NCBI RefSeq assembly: GCF_033708015.1 | Contig: NZ_CP137920.1 | Location: forward strand, 1,798,001-1,862,000 | Length of the DNA: 64,000 nt | From: Proteus vulgaris | GTDB lineage: Bacteria > Pseudomonadota > Gammaproteobacteria > Enterobacterales > Enterobacteriaceae | Direction: 5' to 3' | In this document: positions 10,248 through 20,729 of the stretch, one piece after another | Numbering within the stretch: position 1 is the first letter of the stretch | Layout of the letters: the number at the start of each line of letters is the position of its first letter | The notes under the pieces: model-generated | The model's input: only the letters and a program-made list of their open reading frames with translations | Told to the model about the DNA's origin: nothing | Database searches by the model: none | Position numbers and translations under genes: made by a program

Positions 10248-11238
10248 CAGTTGGCTCCACATTCAACGGAAAATGACAAGCCACGGCATGATTTTTAAAT
10301 ACACGTAACCGAGGTGCTTCAATACACTGTCGTTGCGCATAAGGGCAGCGAGGTCCTAAACGGCACCCCACAGGCAAATGCTCAAGGGAGGGGATTGCGC
10401 CAGGTAATGTATTTAAACGGCTCTTATGTGCCAATGAGTTGGTAAAATCGGGAATAGAACGGATCAACGCTTGGGTATAAGGATGATAAGGTGTCACTAA
10501 TAACTCGTCAGGGGATGCTGTTTCGACGGTTTGACCACAATACATAACCGTAATTTTATTTGCCAATTTACTCATCCATTGTAAATCATGGCTAATCAAC
10601 AAAATGGTCATATTGTTATTCTGATTGAGCCGAGTGAGTAAACGAAAGATTTGGGTTTGTGTTGCCGGCTCCATAGCGTTAGTTGGTTCATCTGCAATCA
10701 GTAATCTAGGCTGATTTGCAATAGCAATGGCAATCATCACCTTTTGGCATTCACCTTCAGTTAATTCATAAGGATAACTGCGCATAATATCTTTGTGATC
10801 TTTAATACCGACACGGTGCAACAGTTCAATTGCACGGCGTTTTCGCCAATGAAAGCGTTGCCACCAGTGACCTTTAAAAGTCCAACCGGGGATTGCCTGT
10901 ATAAGCTGTTGCTCAATTTTTGTCGCAGGATCAAGACAAGATTGTGGCTCTTGGAAAATCATTGAGACATTATGGCCAATGACACGGCGTCGTGCTTTTG
11001 GTGATAATTTAAGTAAGTCGATATCATCAAAACGGAAACGATCGGCGGTTACACTGATATTATCTTTCGTCACGCCACAAATCGCTTTTGCAATTAAGCT
11101 TTTTCCCGATCCTGATTCACCAACAAGGCCTCTCACTTCACCTTCATTTAGGGTTATAGAAACTCGGTCTACTGCCTTTACTGGGCCATCAGGTGTCATA
11201 AATTCAATGGTTAAATTGCGTATATCTAATAAAGGCAT
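10237..11238 (-). CDS. sapD: Peptide ABC transporter ATP-binding protein SapD
   Basis: Second ATPase of the Sap transporter; in E. coli SapD also supports Trk potassium uptake. Seen: Walker [10 protein letters not shown]-loop [12 protein letters not shown], the unusual signature [15 protein letters not shown], Walker [12 protein letters not shown] and the C-terminal oligopeptide-transporter domain with the Cys-rich [14 protein letters not shown] segment. The degenerate signature is the family norm for SapD, not a local defect. Its ATG overlaps the sapC stop by one base. Confidence 0.97.
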   Translation of the reverse strand: MPLLDIRNLTIEFMTPDGPVKAVDRVSITLNEGEVRGLVGESGSGKSLIAKAICGVTKDNISVTADRFRFDDIDLLKLSPKARRRVIGHNVSMIFQEPQSCLDPATKIEQQLIQAIPGWTFKGHWWQRFHWRKRRAIELLHRVGIKDHKDIMRSYPYELTEGECQKVMIAIAIANQPRLLIADEPTNAMEPATQTQIFRLLTRLNQNNNMTILLISHDLQWMSKLANKITVMYCGQTVETASPDELLVTPYHPYTQALIRSIPDFTNSLAHKSRLNTLPGAIPSLEHLPVGCRLGPRCPYAQRQCIEAPRLRVFKNHAVACHFPLNVEPTDVR

Positions 11239-12131
11239 TATTCAACTCCCTCATTTATTGCACGCTGCAAACCATCACCTAAAAGATTCACCAATAAAAC
11301 ACTTATCATAATTGTGGCACCCGGAATTAGGACTGTCCAAGGCGCAACATAAATTAACTCTAATGAATCACCTAACATCGCTCCCCATTCTGGTGAAGGA
11401 AGTTGGGCACCTAAATTGAGAAAACCTAATGCTGTAATATCAAGAATAGCAATTGAGAAGGCGCGTGTTAATTCAGAAACTAATACTGGCGTAATATTAG
11501 GCAACACGGTATACCATAAAATGGAAATATTCGATGCACCATCAAGTCGAGAAGCAATAACATACTCTTTGTTTAACTCATCATTAACAGCAGAGTAAAT
11601 CATTCTGACTAAGCGAGGTAACAGTGCTAACCAAATTGCGATCATCGCGTGACCAAGACTTGCTCCAACAAAAGCGACAACAATAATAGCAAGCAGTAGG
11701 GATGGAATGGATAACAATGTATCTAATATATGATTGAGAATGGCGGATTTTAAGCCATGGGTCATGCCGGCAAAACAACCGATAATTAATCCCATCAGTG
11801 TTGCTGCAAAAGTGACAATAAATGCACCACCAAAGGTCATACTTGTACCAATTAAAATTCGGCTAAATACATCACGTCCTAAATCATCTGTACCAAAGAA
11901 ATAAGAGACATTACCGTTTTGATACCAAGAAGGGGGAGTCAGTTGATGGCCAAAAAATTGTTGGTCAAGTGCATAAGGCGCAATATAAGGACCTATAATA
12001 CTGAGCACTAAGAGAAAAAGAACGCCATAAAACCCTACCATAGAAATAACGTCTTTAGAAAAACATTGCCAAATTACCGCAGCAGGTGTAGGGGTTTTCT
12101 TCTCTTTATAAAATTGGCTATCTAAAGGCAT
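11238..12131 (-). CDS. sapC: Peptide ABC transporter permease SapC
   Basis: Inner-membrane permease subunit, DppC/OppC type. Seen: an N-terminal cytoplasmic stretch, a first membrane helix near residues 30-52, an extracytoplasmic loop with the [13 protein letters not shown] motif diagnostic for this permease class, and five further helices including the EAA-type loop (residues around 195-215, ASRLDGASN). The length of 297 aa matches E. coli (296). It overlaps sapB by 14 bases. Confidence 0.97.
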   Translation of the reverse strand: MPLDSQFYKEKKTPTPAAVIWQCFSKDVISMVGFYGVLFLLVLSIIGPYIAPYALDQQFFGHQLTPPSWYQNGNVSYFFGTDDLGRDVFSRILIGTSMTFGGAFIVTFAATLMGLIIGCFAGMTHGLKSAILNHILDTLLSIPSLLLAIIVVAFVGASLGHAMIAIWLALLPRLVRMIYSAVNDELNKEYVIASRLDGASNISILWYTVLPNITPVLVSELTRAFSIAILDITALGFLNLGAQLPSPEWGAMLGDSLELIYVAPWTVLIPGATIMISVLLVNLLGDGLQRAINEGVE

Positions 12132-13083
12132 ATCCCACCTTGTGTTTCATTGGGTTGCTCATCGCGCCCACAATATCTGATAGTACGTTGACAATAATGA
12201 CCATTGAACCCACTAACATTACGCCCGCTGAAATAGCCGAGTAATCTTGTTGGCGGATTGCTGTAACTAACCAACGACCAAGCCCTGGCCAGTTAAATAC
12301 AATTTCTGTCACCATAGTGAGTGTAAGCATGGTGGAGAACTGTAAGCCTAATTTAGGGATGATAGGGGGTAAAGCATTATGAAGAATATGTCGACGAATA
12401 ATTGTAAAACGAGAAAGACCTCGCGTTGCGGCTGCTTTCACGTAGTTTTCGGACATAATTTCTTCTGTACTGTTTCGCATTAATCGAATAACTTCGGTTG
12501 TTGGTGCAATAGCCAACGTTATTACAGGTAAAATCAGATGCTGTAATACGTTAATGATCATTTGTTGGCGATAAGGTGAATCAGATAACCATGCATCCAC
12601 TAATGCAATGCCTGTAATCGGTTGTAAGTTATAAAGTAAATCAATACGACCTGAAACAGGTAGCCAACCCAAATTGAGTGAGAAGAAAAGAGTGAGTAGC
12701 AATGCCAGCCCGAATACAGGCACAGAGAAACCTAAGAGCGCAAAGTTACTGATAATAATATCGGCGGATTTATTACGCCAAACCCCCGCAATAATACCAG
12801 CAGGGATACCTAAAATAAGAGCAAAAAGAAAGGCTAATGTACAAAGCTCCATGGTTGCTGGAAGTGCTTCTACCAATTGTGCTTTGATAGGTTCACCATT
12901 GATAGAGGAAATACCAAAATCAAAATGGATCATATTATGGGCATAAAAAAAGTAGGCATCAGTGAGTGATGCACCACTTAACGGGGCATTGGGTGTGTAA
13001 TAACTTAGGCTAAAGCTCACTAGCGACAAAAAGAACAGTGTCACAAGCAATAAAAGCAATCGACGTATTGAATAAATAATCAT
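12118..13083 (-). CDS. sapB: Peptide ABC transporter permease SapB
   Basis: Inner-membrane permease subunit, DppB/OppB type. Seen: N-terminal signal-anchor helix starting [14 protein letters not shown], several helices from residue 75 onward, the coupling loop [18 protein letters not shown] with the conserved AAxxxG pattern, and a C-terminal helix ending in GYAFR. 321 aa matches E. coli. The start lies 3 bases after the sapA stop, so the genes are translationally coupled. Confidence 0.97.
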   Translation of the reverse strand: MIIYSIRRLLLLLVTLFFLSLVSFSLSYYTPNAPLSGASLTDAYFFYAHNMIHFDFGISSINGEPIKAQLVEALPATMELCTLAFLFALILGIPAGIIAGVWRNKSADIIISNFALLGFSVPVFGLALLLTLFFSLNLGWLPVSGRIDLLYNLQPITGIALVDAWLSDSPYRQQMIINVLQHLILPVITLAIAPTTEVIRLMRNSTEEIMSENYVKAAATRGLSRFTIIRRHILHNALPPIIPKLGLQFSTMLTLTMVTEIVFNWPGLGRWLVTAIRQQDYSAISAGVMLVGSMVIIVNVLSDIVGAMSNPMKHKVGYAFR

Positions 13084-13086
13084 GGA

Positions 13087-14772
13087 TTATTTTATAGCCT
13101 CTTTCTTGTGATTCTGCTCATCTACTTCTGCCTCTCGATAAACACCAGCAAAAGACGCATTACCAAAAGTACTTAATACCAATCCTTTAATATCATAACG
13201 ATATGCTTGCATACGTAAAGAGTTTGCTAAAGGCAATACAGGTAACTCTTGAGCAAGAATATCTTGAGCCTCATGATAATAATCCATTCTTGAAGCAAGT
13301 TGCTGACTATAAAGCGCTTTTTTCAAAATGTCATCAAAGTTAGGTAAACACCAATGACTTAAGTTAGTTTGTGAGCCAATTGCAGCACAGCTAAATAGAG
13401 GACGGAAAAAACTATCAGGATCATTACTGTCTGTTGACCAACCAGATAAGGTCATATCATGACTCCGATCCATCATACTCGTCTCTTGATATCGCCCTTC
13501 AATAGGACGAATATTCATTTGAATGCCTACCTGTGCTAAATCTGCTTGAATGAGTTCAGCCATTTTTAATGGGCTTGGGTTATAAGATTGTGAAGCGCTA
13601 GGTACCCAAAGATTTAATTTCAGCTCATCAAGGCCGAGTTCTTTAAGAATTTGTTTCGATTTCTCAGGATTGTATTCTGTAATTTTTGCTCGATTATCAT
13701 AAGCCCAAGATGCACGAGGAAGGACTGATGCTGCCGTCTCAGCCGTACCATAATAAATAGATTCCATTAAACGTTCATTATTAATGGCATAAGCAATAGC
13801 TTGACGAACTTTAAGATCATTCAAGGGGGGCTTACTGGTGTTAAAGGCTAAATAAGCGATATTCATACCAGAGCGCAATGTTAACCGCAGTCGCGGATCG
13901 TCACGTAAAACCTTCAGTTGGCTTGCTGCTGGATAGGCTAAAACATCACATTCACCAGTGAGTAATTTAGAGATACGACCAGTACCACCAGCCCCCATAT
14001 CGATAACAACCTGTTGCATTTTTGGTTGGCCTTTCCAGTAATTTTGATTTCTAAATAAACGAACAAATTGTCCCGGTTGATATTCATCTAGAAAGAAAGG
14101 ACCTGTTCCGACCGGTTTCCAATCAAGCTGTGTTTGATCGCCTGATTTTTCTAAATTTTTGGCGTATTCAGCTGAAAGAATAGGGGCGTAATGTGTTGCT
14201 AAATGCCATAGGAAAGAGGCATCAGGCTCTTTTAAGCTAAATTCTACCGTGTATTGACCTAGTCTTTTTATTGATTGGATATTATTGGCAAAACTTAAAC
14301 TATCAAAATAGGGATATTTTCCACCATTGATTTGATTGAAAGGGTTTTGTGGATTAATCATCCTTTCAAAACTAAAAATAACATCATCAGCAGTAAGTTT
14401 ACGTGTTGGTGTAAACCAAGGTGTTTGTTGAAAAGAGACATTTTTACGTAAATAAAAGCGGTATGTCGCGCCGTTATCTAATGATTCCCATCGAGCGGCA
14501 ATTTCAGGGATCAAGCGATAAGTGTAAGGGTCAACATCTAAAAGACGATCATAGAGCTGTGCCGCTAGAGGATCAATAATTAATCCACTACTTGATAACT
14601 GTGGATTAAAGGTATTTACACTGCCATCAACACAGTAAACAAAGCCATTTTGATTAATTGGAGTTGGCTCAAGCGTTATAGATGGTGCTTGTGTTTTGGG
14701 TGCTACATCTGCGAGACAAGCCGCACTTGTAAAGGAGAGTAGCAAAGTACCAATAAATAAAATAGGACGCAT
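13087..14772 (-). CDS. sapA: Periplasmic peptide-binding protein SapA
   Basis: Solute-binding protein that delivers antimicrobial peptides (and, in some species, heme) to the Sap permease for import and degradation. Seen: signal peptide with cleavage expected after about residue 21 (SAACLA-DV), then a cluster-5 peptide-binding fold with FVYCVDGSVNTFNPQ, KNVSFQ and the WKPVGTGPFFLDEYQPG motif. The length of 561 aa is slightly above E. coli (547). First gene of sapABCDF. The region upstream also carries the oppositely oriented ryhB gene and its Fur box. Confidence 0.96.
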   Translation of the reverse strand: MRPILFIGTLLLSFTSAACLADVAPKTQAPSITLEPTPINQNGFVYCVDGSVNTFNPQLSSSGLIIDPLAAQLYDRLLDVDPYTYRLIPEIAARWESLDNGATYRFYLRKNVSFQQTPWFTPTRKLTADDVIFSFERMINPQNPFNQINGGKYPYFDSLSFANNIQSIKRLGQYTVEFSLKEPDASFLWHLATHYAPILSAEYAKNLEKSGDQTQLDWKPVGTGPFFLDEYQPGQFVRLFRNQNYWKGQPKMQQVVIDMGAGGTGRISKLLTGECDVLAYPAASQLKVLRDDPRLRLTLRSGMNIAYLAFNTSKPPLNDLKVRQAIAYAINNERLMESIYYGTAETAASVLPRASWAYDNRAKITEYNPEKSKQILKELGLDELKLNLWVPSASQSYNPSPLKMAELIQADLAQVGIQMNIRPIEGRYQETSMMDRSHDMTLSGWSTDSNDPDSFFRPLFSCAAIGSQTNLSHWCLPNFDDILKKALYSQQLASRMDYYHEAQDILAQELPVLPLANSLRMQAYRYDIKGLVLSTFGNASFAGVYREAEVDEQNHKKEAIK

Positions 14773-14886
14773 AAATAATGTCTTTTAGAGAAACGATTTT
14801 GCTATTGTAACTTAAAAAACTTTCTATCCCAAAATAGTCAAAAAAAAACAAAGTGAGAAAAATTCTCAATAAAATGCTTTACAAAT

Positions 14887-14905
14887 GCTAATGATAAAGA
14901 TTATC
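14887..14905. promoter_or_regulatory. Fur box upstream of ryhB
   Basis: The 19-mer at 14887-14905 matches the Fur consensus GATAATGATAATCATTATC at 16 of 19 positions by my count. It lies about 18-35 bases before the inferred ryhB start, with a TATTGT -10-like hexamer at 14911-14916, so Fur with iron would block transcription. Its effect on the divergent sapA promoter is not known. Confidence 0.82.
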
Positions 14906-14921
14906 ATCCGTATTGTCCTTC

Positions 14922-15013
14922 GGCGGTAAGAGGTTTTCCGCAAAGGGCACGACATTGCTCACATTGCTTCCAGTATTTTTTTACTAGCCAGCTCGGGTGC
15001 TGGCTTTTTTTTT
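14922..15013 (+). ncRNA. ryhB: RyhB iron-responsive small RNA
   Basis: Hfq-dependent small RNA that represses iron-using proteins when iron is scarce. Seen: the conserved core GCACGACATTGCTCACAT followed by TGCTTCCAGTATT (14948-14977) is identical to E. coli RyhB as I recall it. It is preceded by a GCGG/CCGC 5' stem-loop (14923-14941) and followed by a Rho-independent terminator (AGCCAGC 14986-14992 with GCTGGCT 14999-15005, then T-run to 15013). The inferred length of 92 nt compares with 90 nt in E. coli. The start is set by analogy. It sits between sapA and the 3' end of pspF, a different place from E. coli, where it lies near yhhX. Confidence 0.93.
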
Positions 15014-15065
15014 GCCTATTATTGACAAAGTCACTTTGAAATTAAAAAATTTATTTATCAATGAA

Positions 15066-16061
15066 TTAAGTTGTTATTTTGTGTTTTTTAATTAGCCCTC
15101 TGAATTGATCGTAGCTTAGTGATAACTTTTCAGCCGCCTCTTTTTGGTTATATAAGCTCTCTTTTAATGCATTATTCACTAATTTTTTTTCTACATCATT
15201 TTGCCATTGACGCAAATCCAACGGTAAGGTAGGTAGTGAAAAATTTTCTTTAGACGATGTCTTTAATATGGGGATTCTGGGCGTTTGAAGACCAGCAAAA
15301 GGATCAATAATAATAGTGTTGAGTGTGTTATCACTGGTTCCATGACGATAAACTGAGCGTTCAACAACATTTTTTAGCTCACGAATATTACCCGGCCATG
15401 AATAATTTAAAAGTACTTGGCATGCGCTATCACTAAAACCAGGGAAAAAAGGTAAACCTAACTCTTGGCACATTGAAATAGCAAAATTCTCAGCAAGCAA
15501 CATAATATCTGCACGTCGTTCTCTTAATGGCGGAAGTCTAATAACATCAAACGCTAATCTATCCAGTAAATCGGCACGAAATTTACCATCTTCAGCCATT
15601 GCGGGTAGATCTGCATTTGTCGCGCAAATCAGCCTAACATCAACATGCAGAGATTGACTGCCTCCCACTCGTTCTAAATGACCATATTCAATAACCCGCA
15701 GCAGCTTTTCTTGCACAAGCATGGGCGCTGTTGCTAGTTCATCTAGAAAAAGAGAACCGCCATCCGCTCGTTCAAAGCGTCCTTGATGACGATTTTTAGC
15801 ACCCGTGAAAGCCCCCGCTTCATGACCAAAAAGTTCAGAATCAAGTAAATTATCATTAAGTGCAGAACAGTTGATTGAAATAAAAGGTCCTTGCCACCAA
15901 GGGGAAAGGTAGTGTAATCGATGAGCGATCAGTTCTTTACCAGTGCCTCGTTCGCCAATAATTAATACCGGTTTTTTTAATTGAGCAAGCGCTGAGGTTT
16001 GTTCTAATACATCAATAAATTGACTATCAACGCCGATTATTGTCTCTAAATTCTCGTTCAT
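15066..16061 (-). CDS. pspF: Psp operon transcriptional activator PspF
   Basis: Sigma-54-dependent AAA+ activator of the phage-shock operon, held inactive by PspA. Seen: no N-terminal receiver or sensor domain; the AAA+ domain starts almost at once with Walker A GERGTGKE, then the sigma-54-contacting loop GAFTGA, Walker B GGSLFLDE, and a C-terminal Fis-type HTH (AAEKLSLSYDQFRGLIKK). 331 aa against 325 in E. coli. It is divergent from pspA with a 211-base gap holding the sigma-54 promoter. Confidence 0.97.
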   Translation of the reverse strand: MNENLETIIGVDSQFIDVLEQTSALAQLKKPVLIIGERGTGKELIAHRLHYLSPWWQGPFISINCSALNDNLLDSELFGHEAGAFTGAKNRHQGRFERADGGSLFLDELATAPMLVQEKLLRVIEYGHLERVGGSQSLHVDVRLICATNADLPAMAEDGKFRADLLDRLAFDVIRLPPLRERRADIMLLAENFAISMCQELGLPFFPGFSDSACQVLLNYSWPGNIRELKNVVERSVYRHGTSDNTLNTIIIDPFAGLQTPRIPILKTSSKENFSLPTLPLDLRQWQNDVEKKLVNNALKESLYNQKEAAEKLSLSYDQFRGLIKKHKITT

Positions 16062-16171
16062 TGGTTAAATTCACCATATTGAGGTATTTTTTGCCAGTTT
16101 ATCATGTGTTTAAAAAATAAGCTAAAAATACAAGTCGCTTATTATCAATGAGTTAAGTGAATCTTAAAAGT

Positions 16172-16187
16172 TGGCACGTAAATTGTA
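16172..16187 (+). promoter_or_regulatory. Sigma-54 promoter of pspABC
   Basis: TGGCAC at 16172-16177 and TTGT at 16183-16186 fit the -24/-12 elements of a sigma-54 promoter (TGGCAC-N5-TTGC/T). It lies about 85 bases ahead of pspA in the pspF-pspA divergent region, so PspF with sigma-54 is expected to drive pspABC. Confidence 0.88.
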
Positions 16188-16272
16188 TTAACTAAAGTAT
16201 GCGGCGTTATGACAATGCGCCATTGTGAATAAATCAACATCACTAATTAGCATAGCTATTAAGGATAACATC

Positions 16273-16941
16273 ATGGGTATATTTTCACGTTTTGCTGACA
16301 TTATTAATGCCAATATCGCTTCTTTATTAGATAAAGCGGAAGATCCTGAAAAAATGATCCGCCTAATGATCCAAGAAATGGAAGATATGTTAGTTGAGAT
16401 CCGCACAACCTCTGCACGTACTTTAGCTGAAAAGAAAGGATTAGAACGCCGTATCGAACAAGCTGAAAAACAGATGAAAGATTGGCAGGATAAAGCAGAG
16501 TTGGCGCTTATCAAGGGAAAAGAAGATTTAGCTCGTGCAGCATTAATCGAAAAACAACGTGTAGCATCAGTTAATGACACCTTGAAACACGAACTGATTA
16601 TTATTGATGAAACGTTAACTCGTTTAAAAGGCGAAATTAGCGAGTTAGAAAATAAGCTTACTGAAACACGCGCAAAACAGCAGTCTTTAGTTGTACGTCA
16701 TCAAGCTGCAAACTCATCTCGTCAAGTTCGTCGTCAATTAGACAGTGGCAAAATGGATGCAGCAATGGCACGTTTTGAGCAGTTTGAACGCCGTATTGAC
16801 CATATGGAAGGTGAAGCTCAAAGTTACGGGTTAGGTAAAGAGAAATCATTAGACCAACAGTTTGCTGAATTAAAAGCTGATGATGAAATTAGCGCGCAAT
16901 TAGCGGCATTAAAAGCTAAAATCAATATCAATAAAGAGTAA
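16273..16941 (+). CDS. pspA: Phage shock protein A
   Basis: Peripheral inner-membrane ESCRT-III-like protein that maintains membrane integrity and inhibits PspF. Seen: N-terminal amphipathic helix [15 protein letters not shown], then a long, highly charged coiled coil (about residues 25-190) and the C-terminal [18 protein letters not shown]. The frame could start at 16225, but ATG 16273 gives the conserved MGIFSRF N-terminus and 222 aa, the E. coli length. AAGGA lies upstream of it. Confidence 0.98.
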   Translation: MGIFSRFADIINANIASLLDKAEDPEKMIRLMIQEMEDMLVEIRTTSARTLAEKKGLERRIEQAEKQMKDWQDKAELALIKGKEDLARAALIEKQRVASVNDTLKHELIIIDETLTRLKGEISELENKLTETRAKQQSLVVRHQAANSSRQVRRQLDSGKMDAAMARFEQFERRIDHMEGEAQSYGLGKEKSLDQQFAELKADDEISAQLAALKAKININKE

Positions 16942-16977
16942 CAGCAAGCGTAATAACCATCTTATAAAGGATATGTA

Positions 16978-17208
16978 ATGGGCTATATATTTCTGGGAAT
17001 ACCACTGACCATTTTTATTTTGTTTATTCTCCCTATCTGGCTGTGGCTGCATTACAACAGCCAGAAAGGCGGAGGTAATGTTCAGCTAACCCAACAAGAA
17101 ATGCAGCGACTGAGCGCGCTGGTGGATAAGGCTCAGCAAATGCAGGAGCGCATTAAGACATTAGAACAAATACTTGATGCAGAACATCCTAACTGGAGGC
17201 AATCATAA
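16978..17208 (+). CDS. pspB: Phage shock protein B
   Basis: Small inner-membrane protein that, with PspC, senses envelope stress and releases PspF from PspA. Seen: a single N-terminal membrane helix (about residues 3-26) and a C-terminal coiled-coil tail (QQEMQRLSALVDKAQQMQER and on). 76 aa against 74 in E. coli. AAAGGA precedes ATG 16978. The stop overlaps the pspC start. Confidence 0.96.
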   Translation: MGYIFLGIPLTIFILFILPIWLWLHYNSQKGGGNVQLTQQEMQRLSALVDKAQQMQERIKTLEQILDAEHPNWRQS

Positions 17209-17564
17209 TGACGATGCAGAGCAAACAATTGTATCGCTTGCCACAAGAGGGCGTGATCCGTGGTGTATGCGCAGGCCTAGCCCATTATTTTAATATTCCT
17301 GTTTTACTTGTCAGGGTTATTGCGGTGATTGCGCTGTTTGCTGGCTTTTTTGGTTTAACGATTATTGCTTATCTTGTCTTAAGTTTCTTTATGGAGCCTG
17401 CTCCTGCTAATTACCTGCAAGGTGAAGATCAGCAAGAAAGCTTAAAAGAAATTTTAAGTGGGGTAGATAATCAATTGATGCAAGGCGAAAAACGGTTACA
17501 ACAAATGGAGCGTTATATTACCTCTTCTAGTTATCAGTTAAATAAACGCTTTCGAGATTTGTAA
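17208..17564 (+). CDS. pspC: Phage shock protein C
   Basis: Inner-membrane sensor of the Psp system. Seen: the PspC domain at residues 7-65 with GVIRGVCAGLAHYFNIPVLL and a membrane helix (about 35-60), then a coiled-coil C-terminus (QGEKRLQQMERYITSS). 118 aa, as in E. coli (119). The ATG overlaps the pspB stop by one base; an alternative ATG lies 6 bases downstream. A terminator follows, so pspABC form one transcript and pspD is set apart. Confidence 0.96.
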   Translation: MTMQSKQLYRLPQEGVIRGVCAGLAHYFNIPVLLVRVIAVIALFAGFFGLTIIAYLVLSFFMEPAPANYLQGEDQQESLKEILSGVDNQLMQGEKRLQQMERYITSSSYQLNKRFRDL

Positions 17565-17586
17565 TATTTTCGCCATTTAATCTGAT

Positions 17587-17616
17587 AAGACGCTCCATTT
17601 TAGGGGCGTCTTTCTT
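17587..17616 (+). terminator. pspC terminator
   Basis: AAGACGCTCC (17587-17596) pairs with GGGGCGTCTT (17603-17612), with one T-G pair and a 6-nt loop, followed by a T-rich stretch. It separates pspABC from pspD. Confidence 0.8.
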
Positions 17617-17683
17617 TCAGGCCGTTTATCTTTTTCAATGCTTATATTGTAAGAGAGTAAAATTTCTGATTGAGGAGCGTATT

Positions 17684-17938
17684 GTGAATTCCAATCAAAT
17701 ATTCGTTTCTTTAAAAACAAATAAACTCGCCCAATTAGCCAAAAAAGGGTTAACATTTGGATTAATGTTATTCACTTTATTTGGACCAGCTGCAATCACA
17801 GGCGGTATATTAAAACGAGTAAGTAGCAAACCGTTACGTTGGCTGGTTCTATTGATAGCTGAGCCTATTATCAAAGCAGGCTTTAATAAGCTATCGCGTC
17901 AAGTGTCTTGGGAGAAACATGAAACGCCTACAAAATGA
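17684..17938 (+). CDS. pspD: Phage shock protein D
   Basis: Small peripheral inner-membrane protein of the Psp locus with no settled role. Seen: 84 residues, a hydrophobic stretch GLTFGLMLFTLFGPAAITGGIL (about 23-45) and a second amphipathic one near 52-65. The start is a GTG at 17684 with GAGGAG 7 bases upstream, a strong ribosome site. It overlaps ycjX by 20 bases. In E. coli pspE follows; here pspE is absent and ycjX comes next. Confidence 0.88.
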   Translation: MNSNQIFVSLKTNKLAQLAKKGLTFGLMLFTLFGPAAITGGILKRVSSKPLRWLVLLIAEPIIKAGFNKLSRQVSWEKHETPTK

Positions 17939-19313
17939 ACTTACAGCTTTTATTAATCGCGGTGTTGATAGGCATCTTCGTTTGGCCGTAACTGGATTAA
18001 GCCGAAGTGGTAAAACCGCATTCATTACCTCTTTAGTTAATCAACTTATTAATGTGCACACTGGTGCGCGTTTACCGCTGTTTTCGGCTGCGCGAAATAA
18101 GCAACTACTCGGTGTAAAACGCATTCCTCAACACAATTTAAACATCCCTCGTTTTATGTATGATGAAGGAATGGAGTCACTTTATCATACTCCCCCAAGT
18201 TGGCCTGTTCCTACGAAAGGGGTCAGTGAAATTCGTTTACAACTGCGTTATCGATCTAATGAATCTTTAACGCGGTTTATAAAAGAAACATCTTCTCTTT
18301 ATTTAGAAATTGTTGATTATCCTGGTGAATGGCTATTGGATTTACCCATGCTTGAGCAAGACTATTTTGAATGGTCAGAGCAAATGAATAAGGTCAATCG
18401 ACAAAGAACGTCACCAGAACAACATTGGCTATCACTTCTTAATAAATGTGATCCTTTTGCGCCAGCGGATGAAACCTTATTAGCTGATATTGCCTCCGCT
18501 TACACTGACTATTTATTAGCATGTAAAAAAGAAGGACTTCATTTTATTCAACCAGGGCGTTTTGTATTACCTGGTGAATTAGCGGGAGCACCCGTTTTAC
18601 AGTTTTTCCCATGGGCTGATTTACAAAAATACGATATTGCTAAATTAAAGAACGCAGATAAACGTACTAATATTGGTATGCTAAAACAGCGCTATGAATA
18701 TTATGGGCAGCATGTTGTAAAAGGGTTTTATCGTGATCATTTCCAAGGATTTGATAGACAAATTGTTTTGGTTGATTGCCTACAACCTCTAAATCAAGGT
18801 GCTGATGTTTTTAATGATATGCGCCAAGCATTAACACAATTAATGCGCAGCTTTCATTATGGAAAAAGAACTTTATTGAGACGTTTATTTTCTCCTTGTA
18901 TCGATAAACTTCTCTTTGCAGCGACAAAAGCTGACCATATCACGGTTGATCAACATGAAAATTTAGTCTCATTGCTTCAACAGCTTATTCAAGATGCTAA
19001 ACAAAATGCTATTTTTGAAGGGATCAGTATTGATTGCATGGGACTCGCGTCTATCGCAGCAACTGAAAGTGGAATTGTTGATCATCATGGCGAAAAAATA
19101 CCCGCCTTAAAAGGTTTTCGTTTAAGCGATAATACACCATTAGTGTATTTCCCTGGCGAGGTTCCTAAGCGATTACCTGAAAAATCATTTTGGGAAAAAC
19201 AGGGGTTTAGCTTCGAATCTTTTAGGCCTCAGCATATATCAAGGGATAGTGCAGTTCCTCATATTCGTATGGATAGTGCAATGGAATTCTTGTTAGGGGA
19301 TAAATTAAAATGA
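17919..19313 (+). CDS. ycjX: YcjX-family P-loop ATPase/GTPase-like protein
   Basis: DUF463 protein, a P-loop NTPase-like stress protein often co-regulated with psp or heat shock. Seen: Walker A GLSRSGKT at about residues 26-33, the DYPGEW motif in place of a DxxG switch (around 137), and FAATKAD (TKxD-type base-recognition motif, around 335). 464 aa, as in E. coli (465). The start lies inside the end of pspD and the stop overlaps the ycjF start (ATGA), so pspD-ycjX-ycjF look like one coupled unit. Confidence 0.95.
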   Translation: MKRLQNELTAFINRGVDRHLRLAVTGLSRSGKTAFITSLVNQLINVHTGARLPLFSAARNKQLLGVKRIPQHNLNIPRFMYDEGMESLYHTPPSWPVPTKGVSEIRLQLRYRSNESLTRFIKETSSLYLEIVDYPGEWLLDLPMLEQDYFEWSEQMNKVNRQRTSPEQHWLSLLNKCDPFAPADETLLADIASAYTDYLLACKKEGLHFIQPGRFVLPGELAGAPVLQFFPWADLQKYDIAKLKNADKRTNIGMLKQRYEYYGQHVVKGFYRDHFQGFDRQIVLVDCLQPLNQGADVFNDMRQALTQLMRSFHYGKRTLLRRLFSPCIDKLLFAATKADHITVDQHENLVSLLQQLIQDAKQNAIFEGISIDCMGLASIAATESGIVDHHGEKIPALKGFRLSDNTPLVYFPGEVPKRLPEKSFWEKQGFSFESFRPQHISRDSAVPHIRMDSAMEFLLGDKLK

Positions 19314-20353
19314 ATGAGCCATTAAAATCGCGAATTGATTTTAAAGAGCCCATACTTCAAGAAGAAGTTACTTTGAAAAAAGGTGTTGGCTTTAATGAAA
19401 ATGAGCAATTTTTGCCGGTTGATCCACAATTGGATGAAGAAAATGAAGGACAATTAGAAAGTGATGTTCAATCAATTTTAAAACCGAAAAAAAGTGTTTG
19501 GAAACGTTTATTAACAATTGCGAGTACCATTTTAGGGGTTAGTGTTATTGCCCAAACGGGGCAATGGATTTATGACTCATGGATAAATGCTGACTGGATT
19601 GCATTGGGTGCAGCCAGTGCAGGTGGGTTAATTGTTGTTGCTGGTATTGGATCTGTTATAACTGAGTGGCGCCGTATTTATCATCTACGTCAACGCGCAG
19701 ATGAAAGAGATAAAGCAAAAGAATTACTTTATAGCCATGCGATGGGAAATGGTCGGCCATTTTGTGAAAAACTGGCTAAACAAGCGGGTATTAGCTCACA
19801 GCATCCCGCATTAATTCGTTGGCAAAGTGCGTTACATGACACACATAATGACAAAGAAGTATTAACGCTTTATAGCCAACTTGTTCAACCTATTTTAGAT
19901 AAACAAGCCAGAGCTGAAATTAGTCGTTCTGCTGCGGAGTCAACTTTAATGATCGCTGTCAGTCCGCTAGCTATGGTTGATATGGCCTTTATTGGTTGGC
20001 GTAATATTCGTTTAATTAATCGTATTGCAGAAATTTACGGTATCGAATTAGGCTACTATAGTCGTTTAAAACTATTTCGTCTTGTTTTGGTCAATATTGC
20101 ATTTGCTGGTGCGACGGAACTGGTGAGAGAAGTTGGAATGGACTGGATTTCACAAGATCTTGCTGCACGGTTATCAACAAGAGCGGCTCAAGGTATTGGC
20201 GCTGGTTTATTAACGGCACGCTTAGGAATAAAAGCAATGGAATTATGCCGTCCTTTACCATGGATTGATGATAATAAACCTAAACTAGGCGACTTTAGAA
20301 AAGAGTTAATCGGAAAATTAAAGAATACTATTAGTAGTAAGAAGAAAGAATAA
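19310..20353 (+). CDS. ycjF: UPF0283 membrane protein YcjF
   Basis: Inner-membrane protein of the UPF0283 (DUF697) family, function unknown, always paired with YcjX. Seen: an acidic N-terminal cytoplasmic segment, two membrane helices at about residues 65-90 and 97-120, a charged helical middle and a C-terminal hydrophobic region (about 210-300) with the conserved [23 protein letters not shown]. 347 aa against 353 in E. coli. The start overlaps the ycjX stop by 4 bases. Confidence 0.94.
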   Translation: MNEPLKSRIDFKEPILQEEVTLKKGVGFNENEQFLPVDPQLDEENEGQLESDVQSILKPKKSVWKRLLTIASTILGVSVIAQTGQWIYDSWINADWIALGAASAGGLIVVAGIGSVITEWRRIYHLRQRADERDKAKELLYSHAMGNGRPFCEKLAKQAGISSQHPALIRWQSALHDTHNDKEVLTLYSQLVQPILDKQARAEISRSAAESTLMIAVSPLAMVDMAFIGWRNIRLINRIAEIYGIELGYYSRLKLFRLVLVNIAFAGATELVREVGMDWISQDLAARLSTRAAQGIGAGLLTARLGIKAMELCRPLPWIDDNKPKLGDFRKELIGKLKNTISSKKKE

Positions 20354-20388
20354 ATTATTATATTCATCTTTTAATTGTTTTCAAATAA

Positions 20389-20419
20389 GAACCGTAGAAA
20401 CCATTCTGCGGTTTTTTTG
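20389..20419 (+). terminator. ycjF terminator
   Basis: AACCGTAGAA pairs with TTCTGCGGTT (one T-G pair) and seven T follow. It closes the pspD-ycjX-ycjF unit. The rest of the gap to 20729 is AT-rich and shows nothing else I can support. Confidence 0.83.
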
Positions 20420-20729
20420 TTTAAATGTTGGTAAGATATTGTTTATATAAAATCGTCTTAATAACGAAAGTGATGAAATATTGTTATTAAAATAAGGCAT
20501 TGAATGCTATAACGTGTTTTTATATCTTAATCAAAATATTTCTTTTTTGAAAGAAAGTATCTTGAGTTTTATGTGATAAATAGCGTTAAACCTTATCAAG
20601 GAATAGATTAGAGTTCTATTATATCAATATGGTTACAATCATCTATTTTATAAGGTACTTGATATTTAATAAATAGAGATAGGTTTCTATTTATAAACAA
20701 TAGTTAATAATTTTTTAAAAGGCTGAAAA

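Noticed and set aside
16188..16580. 130-codon minus-strand frame opposite pspA
   Set aside because: Antisense shadow of the pspA coiled coil; it would also run across the sigma-54 promoter.
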